64,000 nt of DNA from Halorubrum hochsteinianum. GTDB taxonomy: Archaea; Halobacteriota; Halobacteria; Halobacteriales; Haloferacaceae. Shown here one piece after another: positions 35,286-43,418 of the stretch (within the stretch, counting starts at the first letter, position 1; every line of letters starts with the position of its first letter). Under the pieces are notes generated by a model. The model did no database searches. It worked only from the letters and a program-made list of their open reading frames with translations, and had not been told where the DNA came from. Location: positions 930,001 through 994,000 of the forward strand of contig NZ_CP098415.1 in assembly GCF_023702125.1 (NCBI RefSeq), given 5' to 3'. The position numbers and the translations under genes were made by a program.

Positions 35286-35858
35286 ATGGAACTGACGCGG
35301 CGCGACGCGGCGGCGGCGCTGGCCGCCCTCGGCGCGAGCGGCGGGGTCGCGCTCGGCGCGCGGGTCGCCGCGGACCGCGGCCGCGACGCCGACGCCGCCG
35401 GCGGTCCGGAAGGCGACGGGACCGGGGACGGCGCGCCGGCCGACGACGAGACGGTCCGCGAGACGCTGACCGCCGTCGCGGCGGTCGTCTACCCCGACGA
35501 CGCGTCCGGCGTCGACGAGTTCGTCGAGGGGTTCCTCGACGGTCGGCTCGACGGCTCCGCGCACGCGGCGGGCGTCCGCGAGGCGGTCGCGGAGCTGAAC
35601 CGGCTCGCCCGCTCGTGGCACGGCGGCGCGGTCGCCGACCTCGACCCCGCGGACCGCGACCGACACCTCAGGGAGATCGGCGCTGACGTCGCCGAGGAGG
35701 ACCCGGACGGGACGACCGCCGAGCGGGTCCGCTACTACGTCGTCAACGAGCTGCTGCTCGCGTTCTACGCCTCGCCGACCGGGGGCGAGCTCGTCGGGAT
35801 CGAGAACCCGCAGGGACACCCGGGCGGCGCGGAGAGCTACCGACGGGGGCCGCGATGA
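35286..35858 (+). CDS. Tat-exported small subunit, gluconate 2-dehydrogenase subunit 3-like
   Basis: 190 residues. The N-terminus MELTRRDAAAALAALGASGG carries a twin-Arg motif and a hydrophobic h-region, typical of the subunit 3 family that escorts a GMC flavoprotein across the membrane via Tat. The C-terminal part has the family pattern TLTAVAAVVYPDDASGVDEFV and ELLLAFYASPTGGELVGIENPQGHPGG. The next gene, overlapping by 4 nt (ATGA), encodes the flavoprotein. Transcription probably starts between the TATA and ATG under operator 1. It likely acts outside the membrane. Confidence 0.85.
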   Translation: MELTRRDAAAALAALGASGGVALGARVAADRGRDADAAGGPEGDGTGDGAPADDETVRETLTAVAAVVYPDDASGVDEFVEGFLDGRLDGSAHAAGVREAVAELNRLARSWHGGAVADLDPADRDRHLREIGADVAEEDPDGTTAERVRYYVVNELLLAFYASPTGGELVGIENPQGHPGGAESYRRGPR

Positions 35859-37504
35859 GCGCGGGGGACGGGCCGGCGGGAAGCGCCGGGAACGCGGCCG
35901 CCGTCGACCGGACGCCCGTCCCCGACGCGGACGTCTGCGTCGTCGGGGCGGGCCCCGCCGGGGCGCTCGTCGCCGACCGGCTCGCGGCCGACCGCGAGGT
36001 GGTGATACTCGACGCCGGACCGCGGTTCGACGCCGGCGACCGGCTCGCGCGACAGGAGCGGGCGATCCGACCGTCCTACGGCCGACCCGACGTGTGGGAC
36101 GTGGGCGGTGCGCGCGACGCCTACGAGAACGCCGGGTCGACGGAGTGGCGCTACCCGCTGAACCACGCCCGGGTGAAGGGGGTCGGCGGATCGACGCTCC
36201 ACTGGCAGGGGATGGTGATGCGGCTCCACGAGGACGACTTCAACTCCGGAGCCGAGCGCGGCGCGGGCCCCGGCTGGCCGATCGACTACGCGGACCTGCG
36301 GCCCTACTACGCCGAGGCGGAGCGCGAACTCGGCGTCGCGGGCGCGTCCGACAACCCCTACGCGCCGCCCCGGGAGGAGCCGCACCCGATGCCGGCGTTC
36401 GAGCCGTCCTACAGCGACTCGCTGTTCGCCGAGGCCTGCGAGTCGGTCGGGATCGACATGCACTCGGTGCCGAACGCGCGCAACTCCGAGGCGTACGACG
36501 GCCGGTCGGCCTGCGTCGGCTACGGCACCTGCCAGCCGGTGTGCCCCTCGGGCGCGAAGTACGACGCGACGGTCCACGTCGAGCGCGCCGAGGACGCCGG
36601 CGCGACCGTGATCGACCGCGCGCCGGTCGAGCGGCTCGACCACGACGGCGACGACCGGGTGACGGCCGCCGTCTACGCGACGCCCGACGGCGAGCGACAC
36701 CGGCAGGAGGCGGACGCGTTCGTCGTCGCCGCCGGCGGAGTGGAGACGCCGCGGCTCCTCCTGCTCTCCGCGTCCGACCGCCATCCCGACGGGCTGGCGA
36801 ACTCCAGCGGGGCGGTCGGGCGGTTCTTCATGGACCACCTGTTCGCGGGGGCGGGCGGGACGCTCGACGAGCCGACGCGACAGAACCACGTCGGCTTCTA
36901 CACCAGCGCCTGCGACCAGTTCTACGACGAGGCGGACGAGACGCAGGCCCCGTTCAAGCTGGAGTTCTTCAACTACGCCGGCCCCTCGCCCGTGGAGTCG
37001 GCGCTGGCCGGCGACGACTGGGGCGACCCCCTCTTAGAGCGGCTGCGCGGCGAGTACGGGAACCACGTCGCGATGGGCGCGCTCGTCGAGCAGCTCCCCG
37101 ACGCCGACAGCCGGATCACGCTCGCCGACGACCGCGTCGACGACCGCGGCAACCCCGTCCCCGAGATCGACTGGACCGTCGGCGACCGCGCGCTCGACAC
37201 GATCGAACGGGCCAACGAGATTCAGGTGGAGGTCTTAGAGGAGCTCGGGGCCGACGTCGAGTGGGTCGCCGGCCCCGACGCCACCGGACCCGCGTACCAC
37301 CACATGGGCACGACGCGGATGAGCGACGACCCCGATCGGGGCGTCGTCGACGCCCGCTGCCGGACCCACGACCTGGAGAACTGCTGGATCGCCTCCAGCT
37401 CCGTCTTCCCGACGAGCGGCGCGATGAACCCCACGCTCACCATCGCCGCGCTCGCGCTCCGCGTCGGCGACGACGTGGCCGGCTGGCTCGCGGGCGAGAC
37501 CTGA
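35855..37504 (+). CDS. GMC-family flavoprotein oxidoreductase (gluconate/sugar dehydrogenase large subunit-like)
   Basis: 549 residues. FAD-binding GAGPAG (31-36), GMC substrate domain, active-site His482/His483 region AYHHMGTTRMSDDP and C-terminal SGAMNPTLTI with Asn525. A CX5CX3C group (Cys220, Cys226, Cys230; CVGYGTCQPVCPSGAKYDA) matches sugar dehydrogenases of the gluconate/fructose type, where such cysteines bind a [3Fe-4S] cluster. No signal peptide of its own, so it would be exported with the Tat subunit encoded just before. It probably oxidises a sugar or sugar acid and passes electrons to the membrane. The substrate is unknown. Confidence 0.9.
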   Translation: MSAGDGPAGSAGNAAAVDRTPVPDADVCVVGAGPAGALVADRLAADREVVILDAGPRFDAGDRLARQERAIRPSYGRPDVWDVGGARDAYENAGSTEWRYPLNHARVKGVGGSTLHWQGMVMRLHEDDFNSGAERGAGPGWPIDYADLRPYYAEAERELGVAGASDNPYAPPREEPHPMPAFEPSYSDSLFAEACESVGIDMHSVPNARNSEAYDGRSACVGYGTCQPVCPSGAKYDATVHVERAEDAGATVIDRAPVERLDHDGDDRVTAAVYATPDGERHRQEADAFVVAAGGVETPRLLLLSASDRHPDGLANSSGAVGRFFMDHLFAGAGGTLDEPTRQNHVGFYTSACDQFYDEADETQAPFKLEFFNYAGPSPVESALAGDDWGDPLLERLRGEYGNHVAMGALVEQLPDADSRITLADDRVDDRGNPVPEIDWTVGDRALDTIERANEIQVEVLEELGADVEWVAGPDATGPAYHHMGTTRMSDDPDRGVVDARCRTHDLENCWIASSSVFPTSGAMNPTLTIAALALRVGDDVAGWLAGET

Positions 37505-37521
37505 CGGCGCTGCGTCACTAA

Positions 37522-37537
37522 TTTAGGCAAACCTAAA
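37522..37537. promoter_or_regulatory. iron-box operator 2 (TTTAGGCAAACCTAAA)
   Basis: Perfect 6-bp arms TTTAGG/CCTAAA, 18 nt after the GMC stop. A TATA-like CTAATTTAG overlaps its left edge. It lies 11 nt before GTG 37549 and 32 nt before ATG 37570 of the glycosyltransferase gene. Confidence 0.75.
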
Positions 37538-37569
37538 AACTCAAGTGCGTGCGGGCGGAGTTCCGGGTA

Positions 37570-38355
37570 ATGAGCGACTCAGCGCACGCGACGAACGGGT
37601 CCGCGGCCGCCGTCGACGGCGACGCGGACACGGTGAGCCACGCGGACGAGGCGACCGGCGAGGCCGCCGAACCGTACACCTTCGCGGACCTCAGCGTCGT
37701 GATGGGGACGTACAACGAGGAGGAGGCGATCGGGACGGTGCTGGAGGACATCGACGAGGTCACCGACGGGGAGGCGGAGGTCGTCTGCGTCGACGGCTCC
37801 TCGGACCGGACGCCGGAGATCGCCCGCGAACACGGCGCGACGGTGATCGAACAGGAGCCGCAGGGGTACGGCGTCGCCGTTCGGGAGGCGGTCTTGACGC
37901 CCGACCGCCCCGTGGTCGTCACGACCGACTGCGACGACACCTACCCGATGGAGGCGCTGCCGGAGTTTCTCGCGGCGATCAACGACGGCGCGGACGTGGT
38001 GAGCGGCGACCGGCTCTACCACGGCGCGGAGGCGATGCCCGCGTTCAACAGGCTCGGCAACCACGCGTTCGCGGCGATCGCCTCGCTCCTGATGGGCGAG
38101 CGCGTCCACGACACCACCACCGGAATGCGCGCGTACCGCCGCGAGGTCGTCGAGGAGATCGGCTGGACCGAGAACACCGGCCTCTCCGCCGAACTCCTGA
38201 TCCGGCCGCTGATGCGCGGCCACGACGTGCGCGAGCGCCCGATTCACTACGCCGAGCGCCTCGGCGAGACGAAGCTCGACCCGATCGGCGGCGGGGCCGC
38301 CATCGCGAAGTCGATCGTCACCGTCTGTCTCGAAGAGCAGCTGCGGCGCTTCTGA
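37570..38355 (+). CDS. GT2 glycosyltransferase, dolichyl-phosphate mannose/glucose synthase-like
   Basis: 261 residues from ATG 37570. An in-frame GTG at 37549 is 11 nt from the operator and would fit a leaderless start as seen at the other iron boxes, so the start is uncertain. GT-A fold: VVMGTYNEEEAIGTVLEDI, VCVDGSSDRTPEIAREHGA, metal-binding TTDCDDTYPME (DxD-like) and GERVHDTTTGMRAYRREVVEEI. No C-terminal membrane domain. Family members move a hexose from a nucleotide sugar to a polyprenyl phosphate on the cytoplasmic face. Its promoter carries operator 2, tying it to the iron-box set. Confidence 0.88.
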   Translation: MSDSAHATNGSAAAVDGDADTVSHADEATGEAAEPYTFADLSVVMGTYNEEEAIGTVLEDIDEVTDGEAEVVCVDGSSDRTPEIAREHGATVIEQEPQGYGVAVREAVLTPDRPVVVTTDCDDTYPMEALPEFLAAINDGADVVSGDRLYHGAEAMPAFNRLGNHAFAAIASLLMGERVHDTTTGMRAYRREVVEEIGWTENTGLSAELLIRPLMRGHDVRERPIHYAERLGETKLDPIGGGAAIAKSIVTVCLEEQLRRF

Positions 38356-38368
38356 GCGGCGACAGCTC

Positions 38369-38373
38369 TTTTT
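38369..38373 (+). terminator. oligo-T terminator after the GT2 gene
   Basis: A T5 run (GCTCTTTTTCAATC), 14 nt past the stop at 38355, immediately before copy 2 of the hairpin element. Confidence 0.4.
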
Positions 38374-38381
38374 CAATCATC

Positions 38382-38670
38382 TGCGGTGGCGCGTGCCTGC
38401 GAGCGGTCGCCCTCGGCGACCGCGAGACGGCACGCGCGAGGTTGCCGGCGCTGCGCGCCGGCTGCCAGAGGGGCCGAAGGTCCCTCGCTGGACGCGGCGA
38501 GCGCTCGGAGAGCGTGAGCCGCGAGGCTGGGGAGGCGTGAGGTGCTGTGCGGTCGCGGTGGGCGGGGCTCGAAGGGGCAGCCCGGAGGTGGACAGAGGCG
38601 ACGTAAGCACCGCAGGAACGAGCGAAGCGAGTGAAGAGGAGCGCAGCGAGCGTCTGTCCACCTCCGGGCC
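38382..38670. repeat. multi-hairpin intergenic element, copy 2
   Basis: Homologous to 31911-32203 by shared blocks, with two internal blocks in swapped order. Inverted repeats: 38389-38397 with 38429-38437, nested around 38403-38411 with 38415-38423; 38444-38451 with 38455-38462; 38493-38498 with 38518-38523; and a 16-bp perfect pair, 38581-38596 with 38653-38668. The stem sequences differ from copy 1 while pairing is kept. A degenerate tail repeat (CTTCGGCGGCC / CTTCGACGGCC, 51 bp apart) runs to about 38755. There is no gene in 38356-38780. Confidence 0.75.
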
Positions 38671-38780
38671 AGGGCTTCGGCGGCCATGTCGCCAGAATGG
38701 ATCGCGTCGTGGTGAGCGGCTGAGACTTCGACGGCCACACCACTCGATCCGGTACCGCGAGCGCGACCGACCTCCCGATC

Positions 38781-41024
38781 TCACTCGGTTTCGGCGGCCG
38801 TCTCGAAGACCACCCACTCCGAGTGCTCGTTGGGCTGGTCGGGGAGGTACGTCCCCTCGCTCCCGCACTCCGTGACGAGCCGACAGACAGACCGCTCGGG
38901 CGGCCAGACGACCTCGACGCGACCGGAATCGACCCCGCGGACCGTCGCCTCCTGTCGGTAGGTGAACGTCGAGCCGTCGGGCGCGACCAGCGTCACGGTG
39001 AGGACCGCGACGTCGCCCGCCGGGTCGATCGACGCCGAGCCGTTCGGCGCGCCCGCCAGCCGGACCCCGTCGGGACCGACGGACCACTCGACCGCGAGCG
39101 GGTCGCCGGCGTCGGGGTCGCTCACCGCGTACGTCGTCCGCCCCTCGCCGCGGCGCGTCTCGATCCGGACCCGAGCGGTGTCGACGCGCTCGGGGACCCC
39201 CACCGTCGTCTCGGCGTCCACGCGCGAGCCGGACCGCACCGCGATCGGCTCCAGTTTCGGCGTGACGCGGTCGTCCGGGTCCGCGGTCCACGCCCCGCGG
39301 TAGCCGTAACGGTAGTGAGTGCGGTTCGGGTAGGCGTCGAGGACCGCGAAGTCCTCGACCGGGTCGCGGTCGAGCGCGTACACCGCGTCCCCGTCGAGTC
39401 CCGGCTCGTTCCGAAGCCCCTGGAACGGGTGGTTGAGCCACTCGCCGTACGGCGTGGGGACGAACACCAGCGCGTCCTCGAACTCGGTCTCCTCGAACGG
39501 GGCGTAGGCGGCCTCGTGTTTGGCGTCGATGGCCGCGTTGCGCTCGACCGGCTCCGAGGCGGTCGCGACCGCGGCCCCGCCGGCGGCGAGCAGCGCGACC
39601 GCGACGACGAGCGCGACCGCGGCGCGCGCGCTCCCGTCGGACCCGGTCCGGGCCGCGATCCGCGCGCGGAGCCGCGGCAGCGACCGCGCTCCGGCGGCGA
39701 CGGCGACCCCGCCGAACACCGAGAACGGGACGAGCAGGTCGAAGTGGTAGAACGGCCCGAACAGCGACGCCAGCCCGTCGGCCGGGTCCGACAGCGTCGC
39801 GAGCGCGTTGTGCGTCCCCCAGAAGAACAGGTTGCCGACGACGACGGCGGGAACGACGCCGGCGACGAGCAGGGCCGCCGTCCGCCGGAACGCCGGCGAC
39901 CCGGGTGAGTCGGGGGAGTGGGGAGAGTCGAGTGAGTCGGAGGAGTCGTCCCCGGGGGCGGCGGCCGGGAAGAGGTCGAGACCGGCGCGCCACCGCCGGA
40001 CCGCGACCGCGCCGCCGGCGAGCGCGAGCAGCGTCCCGACCGGTCCCGCCGCGACCCACCGGGTCGCGAGCACCCACAGCGCGTACCCGTTCGATTCGAG
40101 CGCCAGCGCGGGCGTGTACTCGACCGAGTGGCCAAGGATGCGGCGCTCGCCGAACCCGGGACCGTCCATCGGCGCGAACGCCTGATACGGGAAGGTGAGC
40201 GCGGAGCCGGTCACCCGCAGGTTGTACGCGAGCGTGACGCCGACGAACAGCGTCCCGAACAGCGCCGTCAGGCCGTGCCTGCGGACCGGGGCGGGGAGCG
40301 TCGGGAGGTTCAGGCCCTCGGCCGCGACCGCCGACCCAACCCGCCACAGCGCGTGTGCGATGAACGGGGCCGCGAACAGCACCGCGGTGAACGGGCGCGC
40401 GAAGAAGGCGATCCCGATCGCGACGCCGGCGACGCCGGCGGCCGCGGTCGACCCGTCGCGGACGCTCCGGAGGTACGCGACCGCGAACAGGAGGTTGAAG
40501 AACGTCGTCGGCGCGTAGGGGAGAAATGTCGCACCGGTGAGGACCGCCATCGGCGACGCCGCGAACAGGACGGCCGCCGCGAGTCCGGCCCGCCGACCGG
40601 CGGTCATGGCCCCGAGCAGGTAGACGAGCGCGGCGTTGCCCGCGGCGACCGCCGCGAGCGTCACCCGCGGCTCGTCGAACAGGGCCATCGAAACCGCGTA
40701 CGTCGCCGCCGGAACGGGGCTGTACTTCGGGTAGAGCCGCCCGCCGTCCTCGACGAAGAACCACGGGTGGACGGCGTCGGCGAGGGGACCGGCGTGGAAC
40801 TCCAGTTGCCCGCCGAGCAGGAGCGCGGCCTGCGTGAGGTAGACGCCCTCGTCGTGGTTCGCGGAGTGGTGCGAGAACAGGGTGGCGGCGACCGCGAACG
40901 TGAGGAGCCCCGCGGCGAGCGAGACGCAGACCGCGGCGGCCGTCGTCCGGTCCGCGCGAGCGACGCGCTGGCGGAACCAAGACGCGGACCACGCGAGAGG
41001 GGACGGGGCGGGGCGGGACGACAC
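38781..41024 (-). CDS. polytopic GT39/ArnT-like membrane glycosyltransferase
   Basis: 747 residues from GTG 41024. The first membrane helix is followed by the acidic NHDEGVYLTQ motif in the first loop, characteristic of polyprenyl-phosphate-sugar-dependent (GT39/GT83, GT-C) transferases. About 10-12 further spans run to about residue 480, then a soluble C-terminal domain of about 260 residues rich in beta segments, with sequons. A Ser/Pro/Asp repeat (DSSDSLDSPHSPDSPGSP, about 363-381) sits in a loop. Such enzymes transfer a sugar from a lipid carrier outside the membrane, which suits the lipid-linked-sugar synthase and flippase-like genes nearby. It follows the iron-binding lipoprotein by 13 nt, so it shares that iron-box promoter. 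Confidence 0.78.
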   Translation of the reverse strand: MSSRPAPSPLAWSASWFRQRVARADRTTAAAVCVSLAAGLLTFAVAATLFSHHSANHDEGVYLTQAALLLGGQLEFHAGPLADAVHPWFFVEDGGRLYPKYSPVPAATYAVSMALFDEPRVTLAAVAAGNAALVYLLGAMTAGRRAGLAAAVLFAASPMAVLTGATFLPYAPTTFFNLLFAVAYLRSVRDGSTAAAGVAGVAIGIAFFARPFTAVLFAAPFIAHALWRVGSAVAAEGLNLPTLPAPVRRHGLTALFGTLFVGVTLAYNLRVTGSALTFPYQAFAPMDGPGFGERRILGHSVEYTPALALESNGYALWVLATRWVAAGPVGTLLALAGGAVAVRRWRAGLDLFPAAAPGDDSSDSLDSPHSPDSPGSPAFRRTAALLVAGVVPAVVVGNLFFWGTHNALATLSDPADGLASLFGPFYHFDLLVPFSVFGGVAVAAGARSLPRLRARIAARTGSDGSARAAVALVVAVALLAAGGAAVATASEPVERNAAIDAKHEAAYAPFEETEFEDALVFVPTPYGEWLNHPFQGLRNEPGLDGDAVYALDRDPVEDFAVLDAYPNRTHYRYGYRGAWTADPDDRVTPKLEPIAVRSGSRVDAETTVGVPERVDTARVRIETRRGEGRTTYAVSDPDAGDPLAVEWSVGPDGVRLAGAPNGSASIDPAGDVAVLTVTLVAPDGSTFTYRQEATVRGVDSGRVEVVWPPERSVCRLVTECGSEGTYLPDQPNEHSEWVVFETAAETE

Positions 41025-41037
41025 GGGGCGGGACGCG

Positions 41038-42162
41038 TCAGATGTCGACGCCGGCCTCGCGCATGAGGTCGACGGTCGCCTCCAGGTCGGACAGCTCCGT
41101 CAGGTCGATGTCCGGCACGTCGAGTTCATCGATCGTCGGGAGGTCGCCGATCGGCTCCACGTCGGGGATGAGCGGGTACTCGAACGTCGAGCGCGCGAAG
41201 TAGTCCTGCGCCTCCGCGGACAGCAGGTGCCGGACGAAGTTCCCGGCGAGGTCGACGTCCGAGGCGCTGTCGACGATCGCAGCGCCCGCGACGTTGAACA
41301 CCGCGCCGGCGTCGCCCTCGGTGAAGGCGGTGTCTATCGTCGCGTCCGGGCTGCCGTCGAGGACGCGCTGGATGTAGTAGTGGTTCGTGAACCCGGCGTC
41401 GACGGTCCCGTTCGCGATCTCCTCGCAGACGCGGAACTCGTCGTCGTAGGCCGTCGCACCCGACTCGACGACGGCTTCGAGCCACTCGCGGGTGGTCTCG
41501 TCGCCTTCGAGGATCCGCATCGCGGTGACGAACGCCTGACAGGACCCGTACGAGGGGGCCCACGCGAGGTCGCCGTCGAACGCCTCGGGGAACTCCATGA
41601 TGTCGCTCGGCACGTCGTCGGCGTCGTACTCGCCGCTGTCGTACGGGACGGTCCGGGCGCGCCCGGAGGTGCCGATCCACTGGTCGGTCCGGAACTCCTC
41701 GCGGACCAGTTCGGCCACGTCGCTCGGGATCGCCTGCGTGCGCCCCTCGTCGGCGAGCGCGCCGAGCGACCCGGCGTTGACGGAGTAGAACACGTCCGCC
41801 GGCGACCCCTCGCCCTCGTTGAGGATCGCGTTGACGTGGTCGGTGGAGTCGGCGTACCGGACGGTCAGGTCGAGGTCCGGGTACTGCTCGTTGATGTACT
41901 CGACGAGCGGGCCGACGAGGAACTCGTTGCGGCCGGAGTACACCGTCAGTTCGCCCGAGAGGTCGGGCATCTCGGAGATCGGCGTGCCGCCCGGGAGCTC
42001 GCGCCCCTCGCGGCCGGAGCCGATCTGTCCGATGTTCGACTGCGCGTCGCCGCCGGAGTCATCCGTCGTCCCGTTACAGCCAGCGAGGCCGACCGCGCCG
42101 ACCGCGGCGGCGCTCGCGAGGAACCGCCTGCGGTTCGCGTTCGTGAGGTCGTGGTTCGTCAT
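41038..42162 (-). CDS. Tat-exported Fe(III)-binding lipoprotein of an ABC transporter
   Basis: 374 residues. Twin-Arg RRRFLAS (11-17) then a lipobox with Cys29 (LAGCNG), so a Tat lipoprotein anchored outside. Bacterial FbpA/FutA-like fold: ELTVYSGRNEFLVGPLVEYI, PADVFYSVNAGSLGALADEG and the tandem Tyr262-Tyr263 (NHYYIQR) that coordinates ferric iron in this family. It delivers iron to the fused permease at 33575-35185. The ATG lies 5 nt from a perfect iron-box palindrome. It is co-transcribed with the GT39-like gene 13 nt downstream. Confidence 0.94.
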   Translation of the reverse strand: MTNHDLTNANRRRFLASAAAVGAVGLAGCNGTTDDSGGDAQSNIGQIGSGREGRELPGGTPISEMPDLSGELTVYSGRNEFLVGPLVEYINEQYPDLDLTVRYADSTDHVNAILNEGEGSPADVFYSVNAGSLGALADEGRTQAIPSDVAELVREEFRTDQWIGTSGRARTVPYDSGEYDADDVPSDIMEFPEAFDGDLAWAPSYGSCQAFVTAMRILEGDETTREWLEAVVESGATAYDDEFRVCEEIANGTVDAGFTNHYYIQRVLDGSPDATIDTAFTEGDAGAVFNVAGAAIVDSASDVDLAGNFVRHLLSAEAQDYFARSTFEYPLIPDVEPIGDLPTIDELDVPDIDLTELSDLEATVDLMREAGVDI

Positions 42163-42166
42163 GTGT

Positions 42167-42191
42167 TTTAGGCTTGCCTAAATGGTTTTAG
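42167..42191. promoter_or_regulatory. iron-box operator 3 (TTTAGGCTTGCCTAAA) and TATA
   Basis: TTTAGGCTTGCCTAAA at 42167-42182, 7-bp arms with a 2-nt centre, 5 nt from ATG 42162. Minus-strand TATA ACTAAAACC at about 42183-42191 stands directly behind it. Confidence 0.8.
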
Positions 42192-42201
42192 TCGTGTCGG
42201 T

Positions 42202-43383
42202 TCAGTCGTCCGCGACCGCCGACGTCCGGCTGACGGCGTCGAGGCAGTCGAGCCAGTCGCGCATGTACTCCCCGCAGTGGTTGAGGAACGCGCCGTTGTT
42301 CCACTCGTCGAACTCGCCCTCCGCGAGCGCGTCGGCCATCGCGGCGAACGCGGCCGCGTACGAGTCCGCGTCCTCTCCCACGCTGTCGATCACCTCCCAG
42401 ACGTGTTCGTTCAGCTCCAGTCCGGCCACCTCGTTCGCGAGGTCGTCGAACGTCGAGCGCGGGGCCTTGTTGTGCTCGCAGAGCGGGTCGCCGTTGTAGA
42501 TCCGCTTTCCGAGCACGTCGCAGGCGCGTTTTAAGAACAGCCCCGACCAGATGTCGTCGAACCGGCCCACGTCCCACTCGTTGTCGTCCATCGGCAGCTG
42601 GTAGAACGCGGGGATCACCTCGCGGCGGAACGCGAGGTTCATCGAGCAGACGGTGAGGTAGTTGCCGCGCGCGGCGACGAAGTCACGCTCGAAGTCGGCG
42701 GCGCTCGTGCGGGTCTGCGCCTGCCCTTCGAGGTCGCCGTCCATCAGGATCCGAACGGCGTCGAGGTCGGGGACGTTGGTCCACAGCCCCTGCGAGGCGA
42801 CGACCTCGCCGGACTCGACCGCGACCGAGCCCGTCTCGACCGTCTCGTCCATCGCGGCGTACGGGTATCCGCGGGGGTACAGCCCGTGTTCGTCGGCGTT
42901 CTGGTAGAGGACGTTGACCCAGTCCTCGTCGGAGGCGACGCGCTCGATCTCGCCGCCGAACGCGAGGTTCCACATGTGACGGCCGAAGTAGTCCACGTCG
43001 TCGTGCGGGAGCGTGTCGTCGTCGATGAACACGCCGTAGTCGAACGACTCGTCGGCCCACATGTAGAGGAGGCCGAAGCTCGTCTCGGCGTGGCTCGCGG
43101 CCGGGACGACGTGACCGTACGCCGCCGCGTCGTTCGCCTCGTACCACTCCTCGCGGCGAGTCCCGTCGAACACCTCGCCGGAGACGCCGAGGTCGTCGAG
43201 CATCGCGCGCATCTCGTCGGTCTCACAGAAGTCCTCGGTGACCAGGACGAAGTGGAGCCGCGAGACGTCGAACCCGTGTTCGCGCGCGTTCTCGACGTAC
43301 GCGCGAACGCATTCGTACTCCCGGATCGTCGGGACGATCACGCAGATATCCGGACCGTTGCGGTCCGAGACGGTCGCGTCCAT
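42202..43383 (-). CDS. reversibly glycosylated polypeptide-like (GT75 / alpha-1,4-glucan-protein synthase) glycosyltransferase
   Basis: 393 residues, soluble. GT-A-type beginning DICVIVPTIREYECVRAYVENA and acidic metal site FIDDDTLP (Asp121-Asp123), then DEDWVNVLYQ, a GNYLTVCSMNLAFRREVIPAFYQLPM segment and FDDIWSGLFLKRACD. The pattern matches proteins annotated in haloarchaea as alpha-1,4-glucan-protein synthase, related to plant UDP-arabinopyranose mutases that autoglycosylate. The actual reaction in archaea is not established. It has its own iron-box promoter, 12 nt from the ATG. Confidence 0.75.
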   Translation of the reverse strand: MDATVSDRNGPDICVIVPTIREYECVRAYVENAREHGFDVSRLHFVLVTEDFCETDEMRAMLDDLGVSGEVFDGTRREEWYEANDAAAYGHVVPAASHAETSFGLLYMWADESFDYGVFIDDDTLPHDDVDYFGRHMWNLAFGGEIERVASDEDWVNVLYQNADEHGLYPRGYPYAAMDETVETGSVAVESGEVVASQGLWTNVPDLDAVRILMDGDLEGQAQTRTSAADFERDFVAARGNYLTVCSMNLAFRREVIPAFYQLPMDDNEWDVGRFDDIWSGLFLKRACDVLGKRIYNGDPLCEHNKAPRSTFDDLANEVAGLELNEHVWEVIDSVGEDADSYAAAFAAMADALAEGEFDEWNNGAFLNHCGEYMRDWLDCLDAVSRTSAVADD

Positions 43384-43394
43384 ACGAGCTTGTT

Positions 43395-43418
43395 TTTAGG
43401 CTTGCCTAAAAGTTTAGC
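43395..43418. promoter_or_regulatory. iron-box operator 4 (TTTAGGCTTGCCTAAA)
   Basis: Identical to operator 3 over 16 bp (43395-43410), 12 nt from ATG 43383. A TATA-like GCTAAAC on the minus strand at about 43411-43418 lies behind it and overlaps the end of the next gene upstream. Confidence 0.8.

Noticed and set aside
38393-38875. 160-codon open frame through copy 2 of the hairpin element
   Set aside because: It crosses the inverted repeats and the end of the GT39-like gene, has no family, and its composition is explained by GC content.
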